In this document: positions 44,844 through 53,743 of the stretch, in pieces
Numbering within the stretch: position 1 is the stretch's first letter
How the letters are laid out: every line of letters starts with the position of its first letter
Source: Planctomycetota bacterium
Lineage (GTDB): Bacteria > Planctomycetota > Planctomycetia > Planctomycetales > Planctomycetaceae
DNA length: 64,000 nt
Assembly (NCBI GenBank): GCA_023417655.1
Contig: JAEZFD010000052.1
Span: 43,176 to 107,175 of the forward strand
Direction of reading: 5' to 3'
The notes under the pieces: model-generated
What the model saw: the letters and a program-made list of their open reading frames with translations, nothing else
Told to the model about the DNA's origin: nothing
Database searches by the model: none
Program-made: the position numbers and the translations under genes

Positions 44844-45545
44844 ATGTCTCACGAATGGTATTCAGTCGAGGAATTGGCCCGACAACTTGGACGAGACAGA
44901 CGGGAAATCGAACGTCTCGCCAGCCGGGGACGGATTCCAGCCCACAAGCGTGGCTCGGAGTGGCAGTTTCATGCCGCCGAAGTGACTCAGTGGCTCGAGC
45001 AGGAGATGCGTGACTATTCAGACAGCCAGCTCGCTGCTCTCGAACACGCTCAGGTCAGCCCTTCCATTCCGAAGGAAGTCCCGGTCTCCAGTCTGCTGAA
45101 GCCGGAACTGATGCAGATTCCGCTTGAAGCGCGAACCAAGCGGTCAGTGCTGGAATCGCTGGTCGAAGCGGCCGGACGGACATGGCAGGTCTGGGAACCC
45201 TCCAGCGTTCTCAAGGCGGTTCAGGAGCGCGAAGCAATGTGCTCGACCGCATTTGATAACGGCGTGGCATTTCCGCACCCCCGTAATCCACTGCCGGATG
45301 CCACCGGTGAGTCACTCATCGCATTCGGACGGACAACAAACGGAATCGCCTTCGGCGCTCCGAACAATTCGACCACCGATTGCTTCTTCCTGATTCTCTG
45401 CCGAGACACTCAATCGCACCTGCAGGTCCTTGCCCGCCTGAGCCGAATGATCCAGCTCCCGGAGTTTCTCCCATTGCTCCGGGCTGCCGATGATGCCCAG
45501 ACTGCCTATGAGGTCGTCCTTTCGGCCGAAAGCGAATTCCACTGA
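44844..45545 (+). CDS. HTH domain fused to PTS EIIA (PtsN/fructose type)
   Basis: The 233-residue product joins two modules. Residues 5-55 are a MerR/excisionase-type helix-turn-helix (YSVEELARQLGRDRREIERLASRGRIPAHKRG, then WQFHAAEVTQWL). Residues 85-230 are a type 2 PTS EIIA domain, with the phosphoryl-accepting His145 in NGVAFPHPRNPL and the later strand TTDCFFLILCRDTQSHL. Domains of this kind are phosphorylated by HPr or NPr and report carbon or nitrogen state. With a DNA-binding module attached, the protein may couple PTS phosphorylation to transcription; that is inference. No EI, HPr or EIIBC gene is nearby. The ATG at 44844 has only a weak ribosome site. Confidence 0.88.
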   Translation: MSHEWYSVEELARQLGRDRREIERLASRGRIPAHKRGSEWQFHAAEVTQWLEQEMRDYSDSQLAALEHAQVSPSIPKEVPVSSLLKPELMQIPLEARTKRSVLESLVEAAGRTWQVWEPSSVLKAVQEREAMCSTAFDNGVAFPHPRNPLPDATGESLIAFGRTTNGIAFGAPNNSTTDCFFLILCRDTQSHLQVLARLSRMIQLPEFLPLLRAADDAQTAYEVVLSAESEFH

Positions 45546-46169
45546 GCCACCCCGCCTCGGCTGGCTTAACTCCCATGGTTTTTGGGCTTTGATGCGTGCC
45601 CTCTTCACCGGGGGCATCATGTTTTTGGTTCTACGCAATCGAGCCAGCGCCGTCTGCCGTTGATTCGTCTCAGTTATTTCGCAAGAGACAGAATCCTTTT
45701 GCGCGGGATTGAAATCTGGCCTCACGCGCCCACAATAGATTCTCCTTGTTTCCCCCTGTCGGAGATTCTGGCGGCTGTGTCGCGATAACGTCGCAACCAG
45801 ACCACTGAAGTCATCCAGAAGGGGCAGCAGAGAACCGAGTCCGGTTCTCTATTTCTGAAGAATTCTGCGGATGACCTTCAGAATTCGACTTCTGCAGTAG
45901 GGATGCGACACGGTGACTGTCCAACACTGAGCGTGTGCAGTCACGACTCGGGACTCATGGACGGACCCTGGCAGAAGTTCATCCTGAAGTGGAGACGTCG
46001 CAGCGACACACATGACGGGTCGAGACATTTCCGTAGCTGAATTTTCGGCGATGTGACCGTGGGCAGGAAGACGAACTCAGGTGTGGAGACAACACCCCTG
46101 AGTGAAAGCGCAGTCCGCTTTGAATCTTCTGCACACCGCCCCGCTCGTGATGTAAATGGAAGAAGTCGA
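45546..46169. other. Intergenic region with two hairpins
   Basis: About 620 bases. The first hairpin (45829-45850) has a perfect 9-bp stem AGAGAACCG / CGGTTCTCT and is followed by ATTTCT, so it may terminate the HTH-EIIA gene. A second possible stem, TTCTGAAG / CTTCAGAA, spans 45854-45886. No gene is supported. Confidence 0.5.
45829..45850 (+). terminator. Possible terminator hairpin
   Basis: Perfect 9-bp stem AGAGAACCG / CGGTTCTCT with AGTC loop, followed by a weak U-rich tail ATTTCT. It lies 280 bases after the HTH-EIIA stop codon. Confidence 0.4.
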
Positions 46170-46526
46170 ATGTGTAAGGATGCGTATAGCAGCGAATTGA
46201 TCCCCTCTCGGGGACGCTGGTATGACTTTCCCGCCTGGCTGCTGTTTCACCGCCCTGTTCGTTGCCGGATGTGCCAGCAGCGAATCTTCGTCTTCGCTCC
46301 AACGTCAGTTGAAGAGGTATTAGAAAAGACATCCCGCGGACGACCTGTCACATTCTTTCGGCGCCTGTGGACTGCCTATTTTGTGCTGTTTCTGCTGATC
46401 GGCATCACGTCGACAACGATCCTCACGCCACAACGACTGCACTCGATACAGGACCTGTTTGTCAAACAGTTTCAAAAGCCTTCAGAGTCCGCGCTCTCAG
46501 AGCCTTCTTCCGCTCTTCCTGAGTGA
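46170..46526 (+). CDS. Small protein with zinc-ribbon half and membrane helix
   Basis: From the ATG at 46170 (GGAAGAAG seven bases upstream) the product is 118 residues. It has Cys2 and a CRMCQQRIFVF segment, possible zinc ligands, then a single membrane helix (WTAYFVLFLLIGITSTTIL) and a polar tail. The pattern of a cysteine-rich cytoplasmic start followed by one helix is seen in several planctomycete hypothetical proteins. The longer ORF upstream is probably not translated. It converges with the sensor kinase gene, whose stop is 46 bases away. Confidence 0.5.
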   Translation: MCKDAYSSELIPSRGRWYDFPAWLLFHRPVRCRMCQQRIFVFAPTSVEEVLEKTSRGRPVTFFRRLWTAYFVLFLLIGITSTTILTPQRLHSIQDLFVKQFQKPSESALSEPSSALPE

Positions 46527-46572
46527 ATCAGCTTTACCCAGCCTTCCAAGCGAATTCCTGCGGCCCGTTTTA

Positions 46573-48150
46573 TCAGGCGGCCCGCTTCAAAGGGGCCTTG
46601 CGTGGCAGCCGCAACGCAAATCGGGAACCCTCGCCCGGCCCTCGGCTCGAGACTTCTAATGTTCCGCCGTGATCGCGGACAATGCGCTGCGTAATCGCCA
46701 GTCCCAACCCAGTCCCTTTGCCGACCTGCTTCGTGGTAAAGAACGGATCGAAGATTTTCTCCATCTGTTCAGGCGTCATACCGCATCCGTTGTCTTCAAC
46801 GGCGATTTCCACCTGATCAGGGTACTCGCGGACAGTGACATCGACGTAGCCGCCAGCAGGAGTCGCATCGAGAGCATTGGCGACGAGGTTTAAGAGAACC
46901 TGCTTTACTTCTGCCGCGTTGACCCAGGCGTGCATCGGCTCGGTGCGGTCAATCGAGATCGTACGGTCCTGATAGCGGCTCAGGTGACTGACCATCCCAA
47001 TCACCTCTTGAGCAATGGCCGTCACGTCGTACTGGTTTCGTTCGTCTCCCTTTCCATAGGAGAAATCGAGCAGCTTCTTGGTGATTCGCTCACAACGTTC
47101 CGACTCAGACTGAATCAGCCCCAAATACTCCCGCACGTCTGAGCGATCCGCCTCGTCCATGTGCTGTAACAGATCGTCGGTGAGCCGCATTTCCAGACCG
47201 TACGCCGCCGTCATGATGACTGACAGTGGGTTGTTGATTTCGTGAGCCACACCCGAGGCCAGAAAGCCGGCGCCGGCAAGTCGCTCGGACAAAACCAACT
47301 GCTTGCTGCGCTCTTCGATCTCGCGCTGTTTCGTCAGCCGGTCTTCCTGAATTCGACTGCTCATATCATTGAACGCTTCGGCGAGCTTGCCGATTTCGCA
47401 CTGCGTCGGGACTTTCAGGCGATATCCATAATCACCTGAGGCCAGACGTCGGACTCCCTGATAGAGTTCATGAATCGGCAGGAAAATCTGTCGGTAGCAC
47501 CAGCCCATCAGGAAGCAGAGTACCAGCACCGATCCGGCACTCAGAAAGAAGACGAGCTTTTGCTGTCGCTGATAATGATTCTTGGCATCTCGCAACCGCT
47601 CTCCCAAGCGATTTGCCGGGTCCGGTAGTTTGCGAATGACATCGTTCACATTCGCCGCCGCCTGCATGATCGCGCGACTGCTGACTTCGCGTGATTCCGG
47701 ATCTCCGAGTCCTGCCATTGCTCCTTCGATCGTGCGCAAGCCTGACTCGGCTGTCATCCACAGAGCCCGAAAGCCGACCTGTTCCTCATGCGAATGACGG
47801 AGCTTGTCATCCAGTCGTTGCCAGGCAAGCGTGAAATTGCCGACGCGGCCTTTGACGTGTTCGAAGAGTTCGGCGAATTCTTCTCGTTGGCGTTCGGCGA
47901 CCTCCCGGCGATAATCAATCGGAGTGTCTTCGCCTGGAAATTCAGCGACGAGTGGACGGAAGAACTGACTGAACAGATCAATCAGGTCCGTCTGCCGAGG
48001 CAGCTTCTGAACACTCAGTTCGAAGTCATTGACCGTCGTTTGGATCGAGTGCACGCCGATAAAGCTGCACCACATCGACGCGGCGACAAGAATCATGACG
48101 AGAGACAGCAGCGAGATCAGCTTCTGCCGAATCGAACCAGTAAATAGCAC
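46573..48150 (-). CDS. Sensor histidine kinase (HAMP, HisKA, HATPase_c)
   Basis: A membrane-bound sensor. Helix 1 covers residues 10-32 and helix 2 residues 200-222, bracketing an extracytoplasmic, mostly helical domain of about 165 residues. A HAMP linker (GVRRLASGDYGYRLKV) follows, then the HisKA box ASGVAHEINNPLSV with phospho-accepting His303. The HATPase domain has the N box VLLNLVANALDA, G1 EDNGCGM, and G2 GKGTGLGLA. GTG start at 48150 with AAGGGA eight bases upstream. No response regulator is adjacent, so it is an orphan in this window; ribF lies divergently upstream. Confidence 0.92.
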   Translation of the reverse strand: MLFTGSIRQKLISLLSLVMILVAASMWCSFIGVHSIQTTVNDFELSVQKLPRQTDLIDLFSQFFRPLVAEFPGEDTPIDYRREVAERQREEFAELFEHVKGRVGNFTLAWQRLDDKLRHSHEEQVGFRALWMTAESGLRTIEGAMAGLGDPESREVSSRAIMQAAANVNDVIRKLPDPANRLGERLRDAKNHYQRQQKLVFFLSAGSVLVLCFLMGWCYRQIFLPIHELYQGVRRLASGDYGYRLKVPTQCEIGKLAEAFNDMSSRIQEDRLTKQREIEERSKQLVLSERLAGAGFLASGVAHEINNPLSVIMTAAYGLEMRLTDDLLQHMDEADRSDVREYLGLIQSESERCERITKKLLDFSYGKGDERNQYDVTAIAQEVIGMVSHLSRYQDRTISIDRTEPMHAWVNAAEVKQVLLNLVANALDATPAGGYVDVTVREYPDQVEIAVEDNGCGMTPEQMEKIFDPFFTTKQVGKGTGLGLAITQRIVRDHGGTLEVSSRGPGEGSRFALRLPRKAPLKRAA

Positions 48151-48673
48151 TGCGAATCCCTTCTCTGAGCCCGCCGGAGACTCTGCGAGTCCAGTCGCGG
48201 TGAGCTGAAAGTCGTTCTCATCCGGTTCGGCATTTCCGAAAAAACACCGCGACCAGCAAGGGAACGGACCAGACAGCTCTCCTCCAGCTCGACAGTCCCT
48301 GTCGACTCGGTCTCGGACGCCATTCCGTCACGGATTCCGAGGTCCCAAAGTGTATCAATGTGCACAACGCGGGAACAAGACATGTTCCGGCAGCTTCTGC
48401 CGATCCGGGACCCCATGAGGCCCTGAGTTCCCGAAAGAGAAGTCTGGTCTTGACGGAACGTGGTTCGAGAGTCATCGCGTTCCCTCCACCCTGACGATTT
48501 CTTTTCGCAGGACCGTTGAATTTCGACACACGAACACCAGAATTGTCTGCCTTGCCCGGGGACGACAACAACCAAATTCGTTCCGGCGAATCAGGCTGAC
48601 AGATCAGGACCATCGTTTCGGACTGTCTCCTGATCACTGTCACCTCGAAACGGGCAGAGAAGAACTGACGCTC
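48151..48673. other. Intergenic region, no supported gene
   Basis: About 520 bases between the divergent sensor kinase and ribF genes. It holds their promoters. ORFs here are short shadows; no RNA motif such as an FMN riboswitch was recognised before ribF. Confidence 0.5.
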
Positions 48674-49588
48674 ATGGAACGATTGACGGGATTTGAGAAA
48701 TTCAGAGGACCGTGTGCCCTGTCGATCGGGAATTTCGATGGCGTTCACCTGGGACATCAGGCGATCCTGCAAACGCTCGTAACTCAAGCTCGGGCAGCCT
48801 CAGTTCCGGCCGTGGTCCTGACGTTCGAACCCCATCCAACCGCCCTGCTCAAGCCGGAACGGCTCCCTCCACGACTGACGACACGTGACGAAAAGGCCGT
48901 ATTAATTGCCCGGTGCGGGGTCGATGTCCTCATTGAGTACCCAACCGACTGGGCCCTGCTGAGCCTGTCTCCTCGTGCCTTCTTCGACCAGATCGTGAGC
49001 CAGCAATGTCAGGCGAAAACGTTAGTTGAGGGACCAAATTTTTTCTTCGGGCAGGGGCGTTCCGGCGATGTGAACATGCTTGAAACATTCTGCCGGGAGA
49101 CTGGCGGATCTCTGACAATCGTTCCCCCACTGCAGGTGAACGAACAACTGGTCTCCTCCAGTCGAATTCGTGAGGCGATTCTGCAAGGTGATCTGACAAG
49201 TGCCGCTCTGATGCTCGGGCGTCGCTACTCGATTCAAGGCATCGTTTCCGCTGGAGCAGGACGTGGACGGACTCTCGGATTCCCGACCGCGAACCTCGAG
49301 CAGATCGAAACGCTGCTGCCCCAGCAAGGAGTCTATGCCGCATGGTGCAGACTCCCTGACGGGGATTACCCGACAGCCGTGAACATCGGCCCCAACCCGA
49401 CATTCGCAGACCTGCAACTTAAGGTAGAAGCACACCTGATCGGGGCCTCCGCTGACCTTTATGGTCAGAAACTGTCACTGGAATTCGTGAGTCGGCTCCG
49501 CGGATTAAAAACCTTCGCAAGCCGAGAAGAGCTGCAAATCCAGATCAACAAAGACGTTGCAGACACGAAGTCTCTCTGCGCCCCATGA
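48674..49588 (+). CDS. ribF: Bifunctional riboflavin kinase / FAD synthetase
   Basis: Makes FMN from riboflavin and then FAD. The 304-residue product has the N-terminal adenylyltransferase domain with IGNFDGVHLGHQ and the SSSRIREAI motif, and the C-terminal riboflavin kinase domain with GRGRTLGFPTANL and the strand/helix GQKLSLEFVSRLRGLKTF. Length is close to the usual 300-315. The ATG at 48674 is preceded by a weak GAAGAA-like site. The small gene at 49672 follows after about 80 bases. Confidence 0.95.
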   Translation: MERLTGFEKFRGPCALSIGNFDGVHLGHQAILQTLVTQARAASVPAVVLTFEPHPTALLKPERLPPRLTTRDEKAVLIARCGVDVLIEYPTDWALLSLSPRAFFDQIVSQQCQAKTLVEGPNFFFGQGRSGDVNMLETFCRETGGSLTIVPPLQVNEQLVSSSRIREAILQGDLTSAALMLGRRYSIQGIVSAGAGRGRTLGFPTANLEQIETLLPQQGVYAAWCRLPDGDYPTAVNIGPNPTFADLQLKVEAHLIGASADLYGQKLSLEFVSRLRGLKTFASREELQIQINKDVADTKSLCAP

Positions 49589-49671
49589 AACTGCGGAATC
49601 TTGGGCAGGATGGCATTCCTGCGGCCTGTTCTTTACACTTTTCGCTCCCTTAGGGAACGTCTTTGTTGAAC

Positions 49672-49866
49672 ATGGATCAGCAGATCGCAGGTGTGGTAAT
49701 GGATCGCTCAAAGAACATCGTCGACGTGAAACTGGCATTGGCTGCCAAGTACGAACATCGCGCCAAGCTGTCGAGCAGCCGCCCAAAGCGGGCTGCCCTG
49801 GCTCATCAGGCTGAAAAATATCGCCGTCAGGCTAATCAGCTCAAGCAGCAGCTGAAGCTCTCCTAA
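49672..49866 (+). CDS. Small basic helical protein
   Basis: From the ATG at 49672 the 64-residue product is nearly all helix, with a Lys/Arg/Gln-rich C-terminal half (HRAKLSSSRPKRAALAHQAEKYRRQANQLKQQ) that could form a coiled coil or bind nucleic acid. AGGGAA lies upstream, better spaced for TTG codons at 49663 or 49666, which could be the real start. It is about 80 bases after ribF. Function is unknown. Confidence 0.5.
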   Translation: MDQQIAGVVMDRSKNIVDVKLALAAKYEHRAKLSSSRPKRAALAHQAEKYRRQANQLKQQLKLS

Positions 49867-50343
49867 AGTCGCTGGCTCCTCGATGTGCCTGCGCCATAAG
49901 GTTTTGCACAGCTCAACGCTGTTCACCGTGTGGCCGGGACGAGGAAGTCATGGAGCAACTTGCTCAGTCGAAGTGCAGCTCTCCTTCCAAAAGGAGGACT
50001 CCGACACTTTCCATTTATGAACGCTGTGATGCGAATCATTTCCTGCTGCGCGGTTCTCCGCCTCAGGACATCAATGCTTTGAGATTCTCGATCACGGTCT
50101 AAAGGGAAAGTCGGAGAAAAGCTGGTCGCGGAAATCGCTGGAACGGAGGCTGACGCAATCGTGTCAGCCTCACTGCGTTTGCGACTGATACAAACTGAGG
50201 TCGTTGGGCAGAACGTCGTTGGGCAGACCTGCGAACAACAGGTTCAGTCCCGTGAGATGCAGTCCCGTGAACAGTTCAGCCATTTCGCTATCCCTGATCA
50301 GCAGCCTCTCAGGGCTGCGTTGAACTCACCCCGGAGCGTGGCC
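49867..50343. other. Intergenic region with two adjacent micro-duplications
   Basis: About 480 bases. It contains two neighbouring duplications, both of 15-base period (50200-50227 and 50245-50270). An ORF in frame with RidA crosses them, but the RidA ribosome site lies downstream, so they are probably untranslated. Confidence 0.5.
50200..50270. repeat. Two adjacent 15-bp-period duplications upstream of RidA
   Basis: GTCGTTGGGCAGA occurs at 50200 and 50215, and CAGTCCCGTGA at 50245 and 50260; both pairs have a 15-base period. Confidence 0.95.
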
Positions 50344-50802
50344 ATGTCAGTGGAATCCCAACTCTCTCATCTGGGTCTGCAACTCCCTGAAGCGCCGCGA
50401 CCTGTCGCCGCATACATTCCCTGTGTTCGGACGGGGTCCCTGTTGTTCGTCAGTGGGCAGCTGCCATTTGCTGCGAAACAACTCCTCGCGACCGGCCCTG
50501 TTCCTTCGGAAACCACGATTGAACAGGCTCAGGAAGCAGGTAAGCAGTGCGTGCTGAATGCACTCGCTATTGCGAAAGCCGAACTGGGGAGCCTCGAACG
50601 GATCCAGCGAGTCGTCCGACTCGGCGTCTTCGTGCAGTCCGACAATGGATTCACCCAGCAGCCGCAAGTTGCCAACGGAGCGAGCGAGTTCGTCCAGTTG
50701 CTGTTCGGTGATTCCGGGAAACACGCCCGAGCCGCAATCGGCGTGAATGCACTCCCTTTGAACGCCTCGGTCGAAATCGAGTTCATCTTCGAAGTCGCCT
50801 GA
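50344..50802 (+). CDS. RidA/YjgF-family protein
   Basis: RidA proteins deaminate reactive enamine/imine intermediates such as 2-aminoacrylate. The 152-residue product shows the trimeric-barrel signature: LLFVSGQLPF, the helix QCVLNALAIAKAELGSLERIQRVVRLGVFVQS and the C-terminal HARAAIGVNALPLNASVEIEFIFEV, including the Arg that contacts the substrate carboxylate in active members. It is longer than the classic 130-residue form, as in the YjgF_endoribonuc-like subgroup. The ATG at 50344 has GGAG upstream; the ORF extension of 61 codons is rejected. Confidence 0.88.
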   Translation: MSVESQLSHLGLQLPEAPRPVAAYIPCVRTGSLLFVSGQLPFAAKQLLATGPVPSETTIEQAQEAGKQCVLNALAIAKAELGSLERIQRVVRLGVFVQSDNGFTQQPQVANGASEFVQLLFGDSGKHARAAIGVNALPLNASVEIEFIFEVA

Positions 50803-50867
50803 TTCCCGCAGTCTGACATTGGCTTCCTGTCTCTGACATGGTCTTGCACCGCCCGACACTCGCGCAC

Positions 50868-52163
50868 TTACTTCGTGGGCACAGGCTTCAGATTTCCTAA
50901 AGCCTTGTGAACCAGAATCTGTAGCTTCGAATCTGGCGAGGTAATCTTTCCTGCCCGAACTTCCTCTTCTGTGAAGCGGGCCATCAACACCTCGCGTTCG
51001 CGAGCTCGTTCCCGGTCGTATGAGATGAAGATGCTTCCGTCAGGAGCCTGAAAACCATCGGGGTATGAGACGCCATCCCGACCATCTAGCAACAGTCCGC
51101 CGGTCCAGGTCTTCCCGTCATCATCAGAAACCATTGCGGTCAGGTGTGTTCGCTTGGGAAGTTTCACGTCGATCGCTCCATGTCGGACCAATAACAAGGC
51201 CCCACTGGCGAGCCGGCGGATAAAAAACCGGGAAACAGTATGCGGGTACGCGAACGTCGGTTCTGACCACGTCTTTCCTGAATCGCGAGAGACCGATTCA
51301 TACATCCCCTTCCCAGTTCGGGCGAGCATCCACAAGCTTCCGTCGCGGCGTTCAATGATGCTGTGTTCGTCAAAACTGAAGTCCGGAAAGACGATACCGC
51401 CACGGTGGTGCCAGCTGGCTCCCTGATCGGTCGAGACGAAGACGTGAGCTTTCCGATCTGCATCGAGTTCGGGATAGAGATTTCTGAGCTCCTTGGGATT
51501 AATGACTTTTCGCTGCCAGAGTGAAATCGGAAGCATCCATTCGCCACTCCTGAGGACCGTCGGTTTATTGAGCGTCGCCCCATGCCAGATCCGACGCGGT
51601 TCGCTCCAGACCGGTTGTGCATCGTCGGGATTTTCGCAAACCGTCGCCCAGTCCCCGGCACGGCCATCGAAGTACCCCATCGAGTAATCAAAGAAAAGCC
51701 ATAATCGCCCGAGGGGATCGGTCCAGAGGGCTCCGACAAGGGTCCGTCGACGCAAGCCTGTCGGTGCATCAGTCGGATCGATCACCAGTCGGGGTGCGCT
51801 CCAACTGTCCCCGTTGTCGTCGCTCGTGGAGAGAACGAACAACCCTTTGTCGCTGTCTCCCCCGGCAACCCAGCACGCCCAGATTCGTCCCTTCGGTGTT
51901 CGCTCGATGCCAATGGTCATGGCATAGTCCAGCTGCTCATTCGAGTATCCCGGACCGGGGGAGGTCACCAGCAGTGGCGTCTCCATCGCCATGTTGAGAA
52001 TGGCTGCGTCCGGCGGTGTGATGGCCTGAGCGAATGCAGGCATCTGACAGAGCAAAATCAGACCGACGACCGCGGGAAAGATCTTAGCTGCGGAGTAGAG
52101 AGAACCTCGATCTCTCCATTCGATTCTGCTAAGCACGCAACATAAAAGCCTTTTCAATAACAT
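50868..52163 (-). CDS. Secreted sialidase/BNR-repeat glycosidase-like protein
   Basis: The 431-residue product has a long basic N-terminus and signal helix (FPAVVGLILLCQMPAFAQA) and a six-bladed beta-propeller with Asp boxes: STSDDNGDSWSAP, STDQGASWHHRG, SRDSGKTWSEP and SDDDGKTWTGG. An RIP-like motif is not evident near the N-terminus, where sialidases have FRIP, so the exact activity is uncertain. It may cleave sialic acid-like or other terminal sugars, or act on host or algal glycans. It converges on RidA, with the stop codons about 65 bases apart. Confidence 0.82.
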   Translation of the reverse strand: MLLKRLLCCVLSRIEWRDRGSLYSAAKIFPAVVGLILLCQMPAFAQAITPPDAAILNMAMETPLLVTSPGPGYSNEQLDYAMTIGIERTPKGRIWACWVAGGDSDKGLFVLSTSDDNGDSWSAPRLVIDPTDAPTGLRRRTLVGALWTDPLGRLWLFFDYSMGYFDGRAGDWATVCENPDDAQPVWSEPRRIWHGATLNKPTVLRSGEWMLPISLWQRKVINPKELRNLYPELDADRKAHVFVSTDQGASWHHRGGIVFPDFSFDEHSIIERRDGSLWMLARTGKGMYESVSRDSGKTWSEPTFAYPHTVSRFFIRRLASGALLLVRHGAIDVKLPKRTHLTAMVSDDDGKTWTGGLLLDGRDGVSYPDGFQAPDGSIFISYDRERAREREVLMARFTEEEVRAGKITSPDSKLQILVHKALGNLKPVPTK

Positions 52164-52642
52164 GTTATGATCTCAACAGAATCTTACGAGGACATCATCC
52201 GACAAATCGGGTGGCGTACTTGGAGAACGCGAGGAGAGGGAATCTGAGACCAGCGTAGCTGCGTCACCACCCACAAGCAATCATTGATCCATCTTGGTCC
52301 CAAAGTCGAAGACTTCCTCAAAGACCCGAGAGGGGACTGCATCCGATCGAGTTGTTGGGGGAATATGCGGTTGATGTCATGGTGCCTCGAATTCATTGAG
52401 ACACACGAAGGGTCTTCACTTCCCACATCAGCGAGCATGACAGGAGAGTCCCCGACTCGGCCGACTTCCGGTTTTGTCTGTTTGGTACACGCGCTGCTGA
52501 GGCACAGGAGGTCTCACTGATTTGACGGCCCAATCTCCGTGGTCATTCCCGGTCGTTAACGCCCGCTTTGGGGCAACCGAAGTTGGGTCAGATCATCGAC
52601 GCGCAGCGTCCCCCGATTCCGTCTATTCAACGAGTCATCAAC
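52164..52642. other. Intergenic region, no supported gene
   Basis: About 480 bases between the divergent sialidase-like and metallopeptidase genes. No hairpin, repeat or small gene stood out. Confidence 0.5.
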
Positions 52643-53728
52643 ATGCGAGTTTTTCAGTGTCGCTGTGGAAACAAACTCTTCTTTGGGAACACTCTCTGCC
52701 TGAAATGCAAAAGTGAGGTCGGCTATTGCCCGGTCTGCGATCAACTCACCTCAATTGCGGCAGATGAATCTGGCGTTCTGCATTGCGGGAACCCTGAATG
52801 TCAACAAGCACTCCAGAAATGTCGTAACTATGCCGTCGAGCAGGTCTGTAACTGCTGCGTGGAATTTAACCCGGATCAACCAGACGCACTTTGTCCCGAT
52901 TGTCGTTTAACTACGGTCATTCCCAATCTGGAAGTTCCCGGGAACCGTGAACTCTGGGCCCGTCTCGAAGATGCCAAACGACGAGTCCTGCGAACTCTTC
53001 GAATGCTGAAACTTCCAATCGGCACGCCGGAGAACGAAGACCTCCCGAAACTTGTCTTCGACTTCGCGGCCGATCTGGACACGCCTGTCTTCACCGGCCA
53101 CGACAATGGTCGGATCACGATCAATATTCGGGAAGCTGATGATGTGGAACGGGAGCGTGCCCGCGTCGCTTTTCAGGAACCACAGCGGACCCTCGTCGGC
53201 CACTTCCGTCACGAGTTGGGCCATTATTACTGGGATCTGCTGATCAAAGGACAACGAGAAGAAGAATGCCGGGAATTCTTCGGCGATGAACGCGATCCGA
53301 CCTATGACGTCGCTCTGAACAATTATTATCAGAACGGTCCTCTCCTGAACTGGCAGACCAGCTTCGTTTCGGCTTATGCGTCAATGCACCCGTGGGAAGA
53401 TTTCGCAGAAACCTTCGGGACCTATCTCGACATGATCAGCATTCTCGAGTCAGGAAAGAACAGGACGGGCGATGAGTTCAGAAAGCAGTCCTGCGAGAAA
53501 TTACTGAAGGAGTATCAGGTTCTCGGAACACTGGCGAACGAGCTGAACCGCGAGATGGGCCTGAAAGATCTGGTGCCTGAAGTGTTCAGTCCTGATGTCG
53601 TGAAAAAGCTGTGTTATATCCACCAGCTGGTCGCGAACTCCGCCAGTCGCACTGCTCCGACATCTCCGCAGTCTCCGCCAGTGGTTGCCCAGCCCGCGAA
53701 AACCGCCCCGGCCCCAGTCGCCGGGTGA
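52643..53728 (+). CDS. Zinc-ribbon plus zinc-metallopeptidase (Peptidase_Mx-like)
   Basis: From the ATG at 52643 the 361-residue product has an N-terminal array of cysteine pairs (CRCG, CLKC, CPVC, CGNPEC, CNCC, CPDC) that should form two or three zinc ribbons. A catalytic domain follows with FRHELGHYYWD, the HExxH motif at residues 190-194, and a downstream acidic HPWEDFAETFGTY that would supply the third ligand. This matches the putative zinc-binding metallopeptidase family PF15887 (from memory). The C-terminus is a Pro/Ala-rich tail. No signal peptide, so cytoplasmic. Its stop is 15 bases from the convergent MurJ-like stop. Confidence 0.85.
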   Translation: MRVFQCRCGNKLFFGNTLCLKCKSEVGYCPVCDQLTSIAADESGVLHCGNPECQQALQKCRNYAVEQVCNCCVEFNPDQPDALCPDCRLTTVIPNLEVPGNRELWARLEDAKRRVLRTLRMLKLPIGTPENEDLPKLVFDFAADLDTPVFTGHDNGRITINIREADDVERERARVAFQEPQRTLVGHFRHELGHYYWDLLIKGQREEECREFFGDERDPTYDVALNNYYQNGPLLNWQTSFVSAYASMHPWEDFAETFGTYLDMISILESGKNRTGDEFRKQSCEKLLKEYQVLGTLANELNREMGLKDLVPEVFSPDVVKKLCYIHQLVANSASRTAPTSPQSPPVVAQPAKTAPAPVAG

Positions 53729-53743
53729 GTATCGACCGCTGCT

